NCBI RefSeq assembly: GCF_035920345.1
Contig: NZ_CP109149.1
Location: 3,968,001 to 4,032,000 of the forward strand
Source of the DNA: Nocardia vinacea
GTDB lineage: Bacteria > Actinomycetota > Actinomycetes > Mycobacteriales > Mycobacteriaceae
Reading direction: 5' to 3'
DNA length: 64,000 bases
Under the pieces are notes generated by a model, which saw nothing but the letters and a program-made list of their open reading frames with translations, had not been told where the DNA came from and searched no databases. Made by a program: the position numbers and the translations under genes. Below, in pieces: positions 25,579-33,565 of the stretch (position 1 is its first letter; the number at the start of each line of letters is the position of its first letter).

Positions 25579-25607
25579 TTGACCAAATATCTGTTCAGAG
25601 CTACAGT
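25579..25607 (+). promoter_or_regulatory. Promoter of amidohydrolase gene with embedded operator
   Basis: TTGACC (25579-25584) and TACAGT (25602-25607) are separated by 17 bases, a good sigma-70-type spacing. The operator-like GACCAAATATCTGTTCAGA (25581-25599) fills the spacer, so a bound regulator would block polymerase. The start codon is 30 bases downstream. Confidence 0.65.
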
Positions 25608-25636
25608 CCGAACGAACGGATGACAAGGAGCGCGGT

Positions 25637-26926
25637 ATGGACATGAACGACTTCGTACTCGTCTCGGTCGACGATCATCTCGTCGAACCGCCGGACATGT
25701 TCGACAACCACATCCCCGCCAAGTACAAAAACGACGTGCCCAAGCTCATACAGCGAGCAGACGGCACCGACGCGTGGGTGTTCGAGGGCCAGGAAGCCAC
25801 CAATGTCGGCCTGAACGCGGTCGCGGGCCGCCCCCCGGACGAGTACGGCGCCGAGCCGACCAAACTCAGCGAGATCCGCGACGGCTGCTACAACATCCAC
25901 GAGCGCATCCGCGATATGAATGCCAATGGCGTTGCCGCGGCGTTGAATTTCCCGTCCTATCCGCAATTCTGCGGGCAGTACTTCGCCCGCGCCAAGGACA
26001 AGGATCTGGGCCTGGCCGTACTGCGCGCCTACAACGACTGGCACATCGACGAGTGGTGCGGCACCTACCCGGGTCGAATGATCCCGCAGGCGCTGCCCCC
26101 GATCTGGGATCCGGAACTCATGGCCGAGGAAGTGCGGCGGGTGGCGAAGAAGGGCTGCCACGCCGTGACCTTCTCGGAGAATCCGACCAAACTGAACTAT
26201 CCGTCACTGCACGACCCGCACTGGGATCCGTTCTGGCAGGCGTGCAGCGACGAGAACACCGTGGTCAACCTGCATATCGGCTCCTCGTCGAGCGTGGTCA
26301 TCACCTCGATCGACGCACCGGTCGACGTGATGATGACCTTGCAGCCCATGAGCATCGTGCAAGCCGCCGCCGACCTCATCTGGTCGCCGATGCTGCGCAA
26401 ATTCCCGGATCTGACCTTCGCGCTATCCGAGGGCGGGATCGGCTGGGTGCCGTACTTCCTCGAACGCGTCGACCGGGTGTACAAGATGCACCGCGCGTGG
26501 ACACACCAGAACTTCGGCGACCGGCTGCCCAGCGAGGTCTTCCTCGAACGCATCGCACTGTGCTTCATCGACGACGGCTTCGGCGTCGAGAACCGGCACA
26601 AACTCAACCTCGACATGGTCGCCTGGGAATGCGATTACCCGCATTCGGACTCGACGTGGCCACTGGCTCCGGAGACGCTGGCCGATTACCTCGACGGTGT
26701 GCCCGACGACGAGATCGACAGGATCACCCACGCGAATGCGTTGCGGCTGTACTCCTTCGACATGTTCAAGCATCTGTCCAAGCAGGACGCCACGGTCGGC
26801 GCACTCCGAGCGCAGGCCGCCGACGTCGACCTGGGATTCCGTTCATCCGAACGCCTCAAGAAGACCGGCACCGATACCGTGACGGTCCTCGACCTGGCCC
26901 GGCAACTACCGACGCCGTCGGCTTGA
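25637..26926 (+). CDS. Amidohydrolase family protein (PF04909 type)
   Basis: A 429-residue metal-dependent hydrolase or decarboxylase of the TIM-barrel amidohydrolase-2 family. The N-terminal metal motif appears as VSVDDHLVEPPDMF, where the usual H-x-H first motif is changed to D-x-H-like. Later segments are PSYPQFCGQYFARA, VTFSENPTKLNYPSLHD, WVPYFLERVDRVY and a metal-binding-type aspartate in WECDYPHSDSTWP. Relatives include decarboxylases of aromatic acids and hydrolases of ring-cleavage products, so the reaction remains open. ATG 25637 follows AAGGAGCG. Its promoter carries the shared motif, grouping it with the two-domain TetR regulator next door. Confidence 0.8.
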   Translation: MDMNDFVLVSVDDHLVEPPDMFDNHIPAKYKNDVPKLIQRADGTDAWVFEGQEATNVGLNAVAGRPPDEYGAEPTKLSEIRDGCYNIHERIRDMNANGVAAALNFPSYPQFCGQYFARAKDKDLGLAVLRAYNDWHIDEWCGTYPGRMIPQALPPIWDPELMAEEVRRVAKKGCHAVTFSENPTKLNYPSLHDPHWDPFWQACSDENTVVNLHIGSSSSVVITSIDAPVDVMMTLQPMSIVQAAADLIWSPMLRKFPDLTFALSEGGIGWVPYFLERVDRVYKMHRAWTHQNFGDRLPSEVFLERIALCFIDDGFGVENRHKLNLDMVAWECDYPHSDSTWPLAPETLADYLDGVPDDEIDRITHANALRLYSFDMFKHLSKQDATVGALRAQAADVDLGFRSSERLKKTGTDTVTVLDLARQLPTPSA

Positions 26927-26940
26927 GACCCTCTGCTACC

Positions 26941-26959
26941 GTTGAACAAACATTGGGTA
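26941..26959. promoter_or_regulatory. RACCnAAnATTyGTTC motif, copy 4
   Basis: In reverse orientation the site reads TACCCAATGTTTGTTCAAC, matching the shared motif. It lies 50-70 bases upstream of the two-domain TetR gene, the expected place for autoregulation. Confidence 0.6.
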
Positions 26960-27010
26960 CCCCAGTTTGTCAGGGGCCCCATCACGGCGGCGAGGTGTCG
27001 GGGAGGTGCT

Positions 27011-28324
27011 GTGGCGCGTGGCCAGGGCAAGCCGGCGCAGCGCGATGTGCAGCCGCGCGCCATCGCCGCCCATATCGGCCACGCCTACGACGACGGCACC
27101 CGACGCACCGAGATCCTGCAGACCGCCGCATCCCTGATCGCAACATCGGGGCTGCGCACGTCGCTGCAGGAGATCGCCGACGCGTGCGGCATCCTCCCCG
27201 GCAGCCTGTACCACCATTTCGAATCCAAGGAAGCCATCCTCGTCGAACTGCTGCGCCGCTATCACGCGGACCTGGACCAGGTCGCGCAGCGGGCACAGGA
27301 CCGGTTGAATCATCCGGACTCGCGACCGCCTTTCGACCGAATCGTCGAGCTCGGTTCGGCGATCGCGCAGTGCGCGGTCGCCCATCGTGCCGCACTGCAG
27401 ATGTCGTTCTACGAGGGGCCGAGCTCGAAACCCGAACTCGTCGAATTGACCAGGCAGCGACCGACCGCCGTACTCGAGGCAATGCTGCAAACCCTGCGCG
27501 CCGCGAGGTGGAGCGGCTACCTGAGGGCCGATGTCGATCTGCCGATACTGGCCGATCGGATCTGTCAGACGATGCTGCAGGTCGGTTTGGACGTCATCCG
27601 GCACAAGGGATCGCCGGATCAGGTGGCCACCTTGTTGTGCCGAATTCTGTTGGAGGGTTTGGCCACACGGCAACACACCGATGCGGAGCTCGACCGTTCC
27701 GCCGCCTTCCTCGCCGCCGACGAAGTCGTCCGGAGCTGGTCCGAGGAGAGCGAGCCCGATAACAAGGCGGCTCGTGTCCGCGCGGTCGCGCGGGCCGAAT
27801 TCGGTCGCCGCGGATATGAGAATACGACCGTCCGCGATATCGCGTCGGCCGCGGGACTCGGCACCGGAACCGTGTACTGGCTGATCGGCTCGAAGGAGGA
27901 GCTGCTCGCCTCGATCATGCAGTCCTTCGGCGAGAAGATCGGCCTCGGCTGGACGAATGTCCTGCGGTCGGATGCCTCGGTTGTCGAGAAGCTGGATGCG
28001 CTGAGCTGGATCAATACCAACGCGCTCGAGCGTTTCGGTGACGAGTTCCGCATCCAACTGGCATGGATGCGGCAGTCGCCGCCCGACACCCCGAATCCGG
28101 GCTGGCTCTTCACAAAGCGGGTGCGACAGATGAAAACATTGCTCGCCGAAGCGATTCGGTCGAATGAGATCAAGGTCGACAGTCCGTCGAACGAGATGCT
28201 CGCCCGCTGTGTAATCGTCGTGGGTTGGATCCCGGAGAACATCCTGCGGGATATCGGGACTCACGCATCCCAGATTCACGTCCGCGACACCGTATTGCGC
28301 GGCGTCATCGACCGAGCAGGTTGA
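27011..28324 (+). CDS. Two-domain TetR-family regulator
   Basis: A 437-residue protein made of two complete TetR units in tandem. The first DNA-binding helix set is RRTEILQTAASLIATSGLRTSLQEIADACGILPGSLYHHF (about residues 30-70). The second, in the C-terminal half, is ARAEFGRRGYENTTVRDIASAAGLGTGTVYWLIGSKEEL. Each is followed by its own ligand-type helical domain. Typical TetR proteins are about 200 residues with one such helix set. GTG 27011 with GGGAGG at 27001-27006 decides the start; the longer frame from 26942 overlaps an operator-like site. A paralogue is at 52565-53842. It likely binds the motif found at eight promoters here; that is inference. Confidence 0.85.
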   Translation: MARGQGKPAQRDVQPRAIAAHIGHAYDDGTRRTEILQTAASLIATSGLRTSLQEIADACGILPGSLYHHFESKEAILVELLRRYHADLDQVAQRAQDRLNHPDSRPPFDRIVELGSAIAQCAVAHRAALQMSFYEGPSSKPELVELTRQRPTAVLEAMLQTLRAARWSGYLRADVDLPILADRICQTMLQVGLDVIRHKGSPDQVATLLCRILLEGLATRQHTDAELDRSAAFLAADEVVRSWSEESEPDNKAARVRAVARAEFGRRGYENTTVRDIASAAGLGTGTVYWLIGSKEELLASIMQSFGEKIGLGWTNVLRSDASVVEKLDALSWINTNALERFGDEFRIQLAWMRQSPPDTPNPGWLFTKRVRQMKTLLAEAIRSNEIKVDSPSNEMLARCVIVVGWIPENILRDIGTHASQIHVRDTVLRGVIDRAG

Positions 28325-28363
28325 TTCGTAAGAACCGGCAGCGCGGCACCCTGGCCGGTCCAC

Positions 28364-28382
28364 TTTGAACAAATTTTAGGTT
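28364..28382. promoter_or_regulatory. RACCnAAnATTyGTTC motif, copy 5
   Basis: Reverse complement reads AACCTAAAATTTGTTCAAA, one of the best matches to the consensus. It ends 10 bases before the GTG of the DapB-like gene, so binding could block both transcription and ribosome access. Confidence 0.65.
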
Positions 28383-28392
28383 GGGAGTCTCC

Positions 28393-29466
28393 GTGACAAC
28401 TCCTTTGCGAACGGTTGTCTGGTCGACCGGCGGCGTCGGCTCGATCGCGATCGACGCCATCCGACGACGGCCGGATCTCGAACTCGTTGGCGTGTGGGTC
28501 CACTCCACGGACAAGATGGGCAGCGATGTCGGCGAATTGATCGGCGGCGAACCACTCGGCATCACGGCCACCAACGATGCCGACGCCCTGATCGCGCTGC
28601 GACCCGACTGCGTCGTGTACGCCGCCAGCGGACCCGAACGCGACGCCGGTGCGGTTCCCGACTACGTCCGGTTACTCGAGGCGGGGATCAATGTCGTATC
28701 AACGACTTCCACCAGTTTGGTGTATCCCCCGGCGTACTACTCGCCCGAATGGCGCGACCAACTCGAGGCCGCTGCGAAGTCCGGCAATGCGTCGTTCTAT
28801 GCGTCCGGCATCTTTCCGGGATTCGGGTCGGATCACCTGGCGTTGCTCTTGGCCACGCAGTCCAAGAAGATCCGATGCGTCAAGGCGACCGAAGTCGCGT
28901 TGAACGACCACTACCCGGTGGCCGACGTGATGATGGACGGGATGGGTTTCGGCAGACCGCTGGATTTCGAACCGATGCTCGCGACCCCGGGATTCATCGA
29001 AATGGCTTGGCGAGCACCGATCTACCTGATCGCCGAAGGGCTGGGCGTCGAGGTGGAGCAGGTGCACGGAGCGCTCGATCGGCAAACGACGGAGCGAGAT
29101 ATCGAAGTCGCCTTCGGCACGATCGCCGCCGGAACCTGCGGCGCCGTGCGCACCCGAGCCGCGGGCGTCGTGAACGGCCGGGTAGCGATCGTGATCAAGC
29201 ACATCATCCGGATGTCTCGCGAGGTGGCGCCGGACTGGACGACATCGGAGTTCGATGCCACCTACCGGGTCGACATCGAGGGCGATCCGGATATCCACTG
29301 CGCGATGAACCTTGGCGCAGCCGAGGGGCACGGGGCAGGACACGCCGCGATGACCGCGACCGCGATGCGTGTCGTGAACGCCATCCCGTTCGTGGTGGAC
29401 GCGCGGACCGGGCTGCTCAGTTCCCTCGATATGCCGACCACCCTGCCGCGGCACGCATTCGACTGA
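28393..29466 (+). CDS. DapB-like NAD(P)-dependent oxidoreductase
   Basis: A 357-residue protein with an N-terminal Rossmann fold, VVWSTGGVGSIAIDAIRRRPDLELVGVWVHS. It resembles dihydrodipicolinate reductase and 2,4-diaminopentanoate dehydrogenase-type proteins that are common in actinobacteria. Middle segments VSTTSTSLVYPPAY and ASGIFPGFGSDHLALLLA and a C-terminal GHAAMTATAMRVVNAIPFV follow that group. The true substrate of most members is not known. GTG 28393 follows GGGAG at 28383-28387. It lies just after the two-domain TetR gene and has its own copy of the shared operator motif, so it is probably co-regulated rather than simply read through. Confidence 0.7.
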   Translation: MTTPLRTVVWSTGGVGSIAIDAIRRRPDLELVGVWVHSTDKMGSDVGELIGGEPLGITATNDADALIALRPDCVVYAASGPERDAGAVPDYVRLLEAGINVVSTTSTSLVYPPAYYSPEWRDQLEAAAKSGNASFYASGIFPGFGSDHLALLLATQSKKIRCVKATEVALNDHYPVADVMMDGMGFGRPLDFEPMLATPGFIEMAWRAPIYLIAEGLGVEVEQVHGALDRQTTERDIEVAFGTIAAGTCGAVRTRAAGVVNGRVAIVIKHIIRMSREVAPDWTTSEFDATYRVDIEGDPDIHCAMNLGAAEGHGAGHAAMTATAMRVVNAIPFVVDARTGLLSSLDMPTTLPRHAFD

Positions 29467-29504
29467 ACACCACCGAGAACGAGATTCTCGAAACTCAGAA
29501 TGTC

Positions 29505-29526
29505 GACTGGTGAAATTCGACCAGTC
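29505..29526 (+). terminator. Inverted repeat after DapB-like gene
   Basis: GACTGGT and ACCAGTC form a 7-bp stem around an 8-base loop, 38 bases after the stop at 29466 and just before operator C. A smaller CGAGAA/TTCTCG stem lies at 29474-29490. No T-tract follows. It probably separates the upstream unit from the 29662 operon. Confidence 0.35.
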
Positions 29527-29536
29527 AAGTATTGCT

Positions 29537-29550
29537 ATCCTTATGAGGAT
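29537..29550. promoter_or_regulatory. Operator C (ATCCT-TATG-AGGAT) upstream of catabolic operon
   Basis: The site with its flanks matches operator B (21661-21674) in reverse orientation over at least 20 bases. It precedes the long + strand operon that begins with the propeller lactonase at 29662. It extends the putative GntR regulon to this pathway. Confidence 0.7.
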
Positions 29551-29661
29551 TGAAGTAGCGTGAGCCCACGAAAAGTGGCCTGCGTCACGACAACCGGCCC
29601 CGTCCGGCGTGCAGCACCACATCGTGGACATCGACCTTCTCTTCGCATGGGAGGCCCCGCC

Positions 29662-31257
29662 TTGACTCGAGGGGCGCGCTATACCAGCACCGCACCAGTA
29701 ACTCTCGCCCCGGGCTGGAGTCTGGAACGACTCACACCGCCGAGCCGACTGTTCGGCGCCAACGGATTACGCACCGGTCCCGACGGCCGCATCTACGTCG
29801 CCCAGGTGACCGGCAGCACGATCAGCGCCCTGGACGTCAGCACCGGACAGGTGGAGACCATCAGCGCCAAGGGCGGCGACATCATCGCACCCGATGACGT
29901 CGCCTTCGACGACGCGGGCAATCTCTACGCCACCGAGGTGATGGACGGCCGGGTCAGTGCGCGCGGCACCGACGGCCGCAGTCGGCTACTGCGCGATGAT
30001 CTGCCCAGCGCCAACGGCATCACAGTGCATCAGGGGCGGCTGTTCGTGAACGAATGCCGGGTCGGCGGGCGCCTGATGGAACTGCCGCTCGACGGCAGTG
30101 CACCGCGCGTCCTCGTGGAGCACATCGCGATGCCGAATGCCATGGAAGTCGGCCCCGACGGCCTTCTGTACTACCCGGTGATGGGGACCAACGACATCTG
30201 GCGCATCGATCCCGAAGGTGGCGAACCCGAACGCGTCGTCGGCGATCTCGGCGTCCCCGACTCGGTGAAATTCGACGCCGAAGGATTCATCGTCTCCACC
30301 CAGGTGGCCAGCGGCGAGGTGCTGCGCATCAATCCTCGCAACGGTGAACGCCAGGTGTTGGCCGCCCTGACGCCGGGGCTGGACAATTGCACCTTCGTCG
30401 ACGGTCGGCTGTTCGTCTCGCACTTCACCGGCGCGATCACCGAAATCCTCGGCGGAGGTGAAACCCGGGAAACGCTTCCGGGCGGCCTGAATTGGCCGCT
30501 GGATCTGACCGTCGGCTCCGACGGAATCCTCTATGTCGCCGACGGCACCTACTTCTACTCGCTACCGCCCGGCGCCGAACCGCAGACGGTCGGGATGCTC
30601 TTCACACCGGGCTACCCGGGCTTCCTCCGTGGCGTAATCGCCGTCGGCCCAGGCGAATTCATCGTCACCACCGCGAACGGTGAGGTGGGCCGCTACCTGA
30701 CCGGTGCATCCGAAACCGAAGTGCTGGCCGAGGGATTCGACCAACTCTACGGCGTGGCAGTGGCCCCGGGCGGGGCCGTCGTGACCGCCGAACTCGGCCA
30801 GGGACGGGTGCTGTCGATCCGGTCCGGCACGGTCGAGGTGCTGGCTACGGGGCTGAACGAGCCGCTCGGCGTCACCTTCGGCCCGGACGGCACCTGTCTG
30901 GTCTCCGAATCCGGTGCGGGACGGATCATTTCGATCACCGGCACCGGGACCGACACGGTGGTAGACGGCCTGGAAAAACCGCAAGGCATCCTCGTCCGCG
31001 ACGGAGAACTGTTCGTGGTCGACGCCGGAGCCAAAACACTGATCAGTGTCGATCTGACCACCAACGCCCGCCGGATCATCGCCCGTGACCTGCCGGTCGG
31101 CGCACCGGCCGGAGTAACGCCCAAACCCCTGCACGGTTTGCCGCCGTTCTCCGGACCGCAGGGACCCTTCGCCGGGATCGCCGCCGGTCCGGATGGCACG
31201 CTCTACCTTTCCGCCGACGCCGAGGGCAGTGTCATGGCGCTGCGCCGGACCGAATGA
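29662..31257 (+). CDS. SMP-30/gluconolactonase-like beta-propeller protein
   Basis: A 531-residue protein of repeated propeller blades with recurring GPDGRIYVA, GPDGLLYYP, GSDGILYVADG, GPDGTCLVSESG and GPDGTLYLS segments. It is about twice the length of a single SMP-30 lactonase, so it may form two propellers or a larger one. Family members hydrolyse lactones with a bound metal. TTG 29662 has GGGAGG at 29649-29654 with 7-base spacing; GTG 29560 and ATG 29647 are in-frame alternatives. No clean signal peptide is seen. With a Baeyer-Villiger enzyme downstream, hydrolysis of a lactone product is a sensible inferred role. Confidence 0.7.
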   Translation: MTRGARYTSTAPVTLAPGWSLERLTPPSRLFGANGLRTGPDGRIYVAQVTGSTISALDVSTGQVETISAKGGDIIAPDDVAFDDAGNLYATEVMDGRVSARGTDGRSRLLRDDLPSANGITVHQGRLFVNECRVGGRLMELPLDGSAPRVLVEHIAMPNAMEVGPDGLLYYPVMGTNDIWRIDPEGGEPERVVGDLGVPDSVKFDAEGFIVSTQVASGEVLRINPRNGERQVLAALTPGLDNCTFVDGRLFVSHFTGAITEILGGGETRETLPGGLNWPLDLTVGSDGILYVADGTYFYSLPPGAEPQTVGMLFTPGYPGFLRGVIAVGPGEFIVTTANGEVGRYLTGASETEVLAEGFDQLYGVAVAPGGAVVTAELGQGRVLSIRSGTVEVLATGLNEPLGVTFGPDGTCLVSESGAGRIISITGTGTDTVVDGLEKPQGILVRDGELFVVDAGAKTLISVDLTTNARRIIARDLPVGAPAGVTPKPLHGLPPFSGPQGPFAGIAAGPDGTLYLSADAEGSVMALRRTE

Positions 31258-31264
31258 GCCCGTT

Positions 31265-32119
31265 ATGACCAACGCGGACAACGACTTCTTCGGCCTCGGC
31301 GGACGCATTGTCATCGTCTCCGGCGCGGGCGGCGGCGGCATCGGCACCGCGGTAACCCGCATGGTCGCCCGGGCCGGGGCCACCGTGCTCGCGGTGAGCC
31401 GATCCGCGGAAAATCTCGGTAAGCACGTCGAACCGCTTGCTGCCGAGGGACTTTCGGTCCTGCCGGTGGCGGCCGACGCGTCCACCGACGTCGGCGTCGC
31501 CACGGTGCTGGAGCGGGCGCGACAGCTCGACGGCGAACTGTACGGGCTGGTCAATGTCGCAGGCGGCGCCGCGCCGTCGACCTGGATGCCCTCGACCCGG
31601 GTGACCCGCGACGACTGGCGGGCCCTGTTCACCCAGAACCTCGAAACGATGTTCTTCATGAGCCAGGCGGTCGCGGCGAAGCTGAAGTCGCGGGGCCGTC
31701 CGGGTTCGATCGTCTCGATCTCATCGATCAGCGGTATGAACACCGCGCCGTTCCATATCGCTTACGGCACAGCCAAAGCCGCGCTGGTGGCGGCCACCCG
31801 GACCATGGCCGTCGAACTGGCGCTGGACGATATCCGGGTCAATGCCGTCGCCCCCGGCGTGACGGAAACGCCCGCCTCGGGCGCCTATGTCGGCGACGAT
31901 GCCGAGCGCGACCGCCGGGCCATCGCGATGGGCCGCCGCGGCCGGCCGCATGAACAAGCAGGAGCGATTCTGTTCCTGCTGTCCGAGTTGTCGAGCTACA
32001 TCACCGGGCAGACGCTGCTCGTGGACGGCGGTCTGAATCTCAAATGGCCCCACCTGGGCGCCGACAATACCTCCCTATTTCTCGAGGACGAGTCGTTCCG
32101 CGCGGCAATCACCCACTGA
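31265..32119 (+). CDS. SDR family oxidoreductase
   Basis: A 284-residue short-chain dehydrogenase. The cofactor loop is unusual in being very glycine-rich, SGAGGGGIGTAVTRMVARAGA. NVAGG, the serine segment SISSISGM and the catalytic YGTAK follow, then ITGQTLLVDGGLNLKWP. It may oxidise an alcohol made by the Rieske oxygenase that follows. ATG 31265 lies 7 bases after the stop of the propeller gene, placing it in the same operon. Confidence 0.8.
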   Translation: MTNADNDFFGLGGRIVIVSGAGGGGIGTAVTRMVARAGATVLAVSRSAENLGKHVEPLAAEGLSVLPVAADASTDVGVATVLERARQLDGELYGLVNVAGGAAPSTWMPSTRVTRDDWRALFTQNLETMFFMSQAVAAKLKSRGRPGSIVSISSISGMNTAPFHIAYGTAKAALVAATRTMAVELALDDIRVNAVAPGVTETPASGAYVGDDAERDRRAIAMGRRGRPHEQAGAILFLLSELSSYITGQTLLVDGGLNLKWPHLGADNTSLFLEDESFRAAITH

Positions 32120-32134
32120 CACCAGGAGAATGCC

Positions 32135-33505
32135 ATGACCGAAACCGTCGAGAACGCGCAAGCGGCGGTCGAGCCGTTATCGACGCCGATGACGATCGGC
32201 GTGGAAGCGTATCTGTCCGAGCAGTACGCCCGCGCCGAGCGGGACAGGCTGTGGGCCAAGGTGTGGCAACAGGTCTGTCGGGTGGAAGAGATTCCACGGG
32301 TCGGTGATTTTCTGACCTACGACATCCTCGACGACTCGTTCATCATCCTGCGCACCGCGCCGGACACCATTCGTGCCTACTACAACGTCTGCGCGCACCG
32401 GGGCCGCCGACTGATCGACACCCCGCCGGGCGCGCACGATGCCCGCGGCAGCCGCAAACAGTTCGTCTGCGGTTTCCACGGGTGGCGCTACAACCTGGAG
32501 GGCGAGAACACCTTCGTACCGGAACGCGCGGACTGGACCTGCGGGCTGACCGAGCGCAACGATGGGCTGCAGCGAGTCGCGATCGACACCTGGGGCGGCT
32601 GGGTCTGGATCAATATGGATCCGGAATGCGAACCGCTGCGGGAGTATCTGGAACCCGCGGCCGGTCTGCTCGACCCCTTCCACCTGGAGAATATGCGCTA
32701 CCGGTGGCGGCGGTGGCTGACCTTCGACTGCAATTGGAAGGTCGCCTTCGAGGCGTTCATGGAGACCTACCACGTGCCCTACACCCACCCGGAGTTCATG
32801 AACTTCGGCAACTTCCTCGGCTGGGGACGGGCCCAGGGCAAGCACAGCAATATCGGCTACGACGCGCCGAAAGGTATGGAGGAGAACCAGGGCAAGCTGC
32901 GGATCGGCAGCGGCCCCGACGCTCGACTGTCCACCGCCCAGCTGCAGAACTTCACGTGGGACAACGCCAATACCAACACCACCGAGTCGATGGTCGCCGT
33001 CGCCAATCGGCTGGCCGACGAACTGCCCGAAGGCACGCCCGCGACCGAGGTGCTGCGGTATTGGCTGGACACGTGCCGGCGCGAGGATGCCGAGCGCGGC
33101 GTGATCTGGCCGACCGTCGACCCCGAAACCGTCGCGAAGAGCGGCACGGCCTGGCAGATCTTTCCCAATTTTCAGATCGGCCATGCGCTGAACAACATGC
33201 TGTGCTACCGATTTCGGCCCTACGGCTACGACCCCGATAAATGCATTTTCGAGGCCGCGGTATTCGAACTCTTCCCGGCGGGCGAGGAACCGGAAACGGA
33301 GTGGATCTACACACCGGTCGGCGATAAGGACTGGCGGACGGTGCTGCCGCAGGACTTCGACAATATGGCCGCGGTCCAGCAGGGCATGAAGTCGCGCGGT
33401 TTCTCCGGCCCCAGACCCAACCCGTATCGCGAACGCACCATCGTCAACCTGCACCACAACTTGGCCAAATATATGGGCACCGGTGAACCGCACGAACTGC
33501 GCTGA
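32135..33505 (+). CDS. Rieske non-haem iron oxygenase, alpha subunit
   Basis: A 456-residue ring-hydroxylating-type oxygenase. The Rieske [2Fe-2S] ligands are Cys86 and His88 in CAHRGRR and Cys112 and His115 in VCGFHGW. The catalytic iron histidines are in METYHVPYTHPEF, preceded by NWKVAFEAF. ATG 32135 follows CAGGAGAA. No beta subunit gene and no dedicated Rieske ferredoxin or reductase lies next to it, so it may be an alpha-only oxygenase that uses a distant electron chain. It should hydroxylate or demethylate a ring or hydrophobic substrate at the start of this pathway. Confidence 0.85.
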   Translation: MTETVENAQAAVEPLSTPMTIGVEAYLSEQYARAERDRLWAKVWQQVCRVEEIPRVGDFLTYDILDDSFIILRTAPDTIRAYYNVCAHRGRRLIDTPPGAHDARGSRKQFVCGFHGWRYNLEGENTFVPERADWTCGLTERNDGLQRVAIDTWGGWVWINMDPECEPLREYLEPAAGLLDPFHLENMRYRWRRWLTFDCNWKVAFEAFMETYHVPYTHPEFMNFGNFLGWGRAQGKHSNIGYDAPKGMEENQGKLRIGSGPDARLSTAQLQNFTWDNANTNTTESMVAVANRLADELPEGTPATEVLRYWLDTCRREDAERGVIWPTVDPETVAKSGTAWQIFPNFQIGHALNNMLCYRFRPYGYDPDKCIFEAAVFELFPAGEEPETEWIYTPVGDKDWRTVLPQDFDNMAAVQQGMKSRGFSGPRPNPYRERTIVNLHHNLAKYMGTGEPHELR

Positions 33506-33565
33506 CGCCCGCCCTTTCCGAGATCCCTGTCGACCCGAATCATCAGCAGTAACAAAGGAATTGGC

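Noticed and set aside
26942..27010. TTG start extending the two-domain TetR protein upstream
   Set aside because: The extension covers the operator-like site and has no ribosome site, while GTG 27011 has GGGAGG close by.
25774..27762. 662-codon + strand frame overlapping the amidohydrolase and TetR genes
   Set aside because: It is in another frame of two well-supported genes and shows the Arg/Pro/Gly-rich pattern of an out-of-frame reading.
29560..29661. N-terminal extension of the propeller protein from GTG 29560
   Set aside because: Its Arg/Pro/Thr-rich sequence has no blade pattern and no ribosome site; TTG 29662 has GGGAGG at good spacing. Kept only as an alternative.
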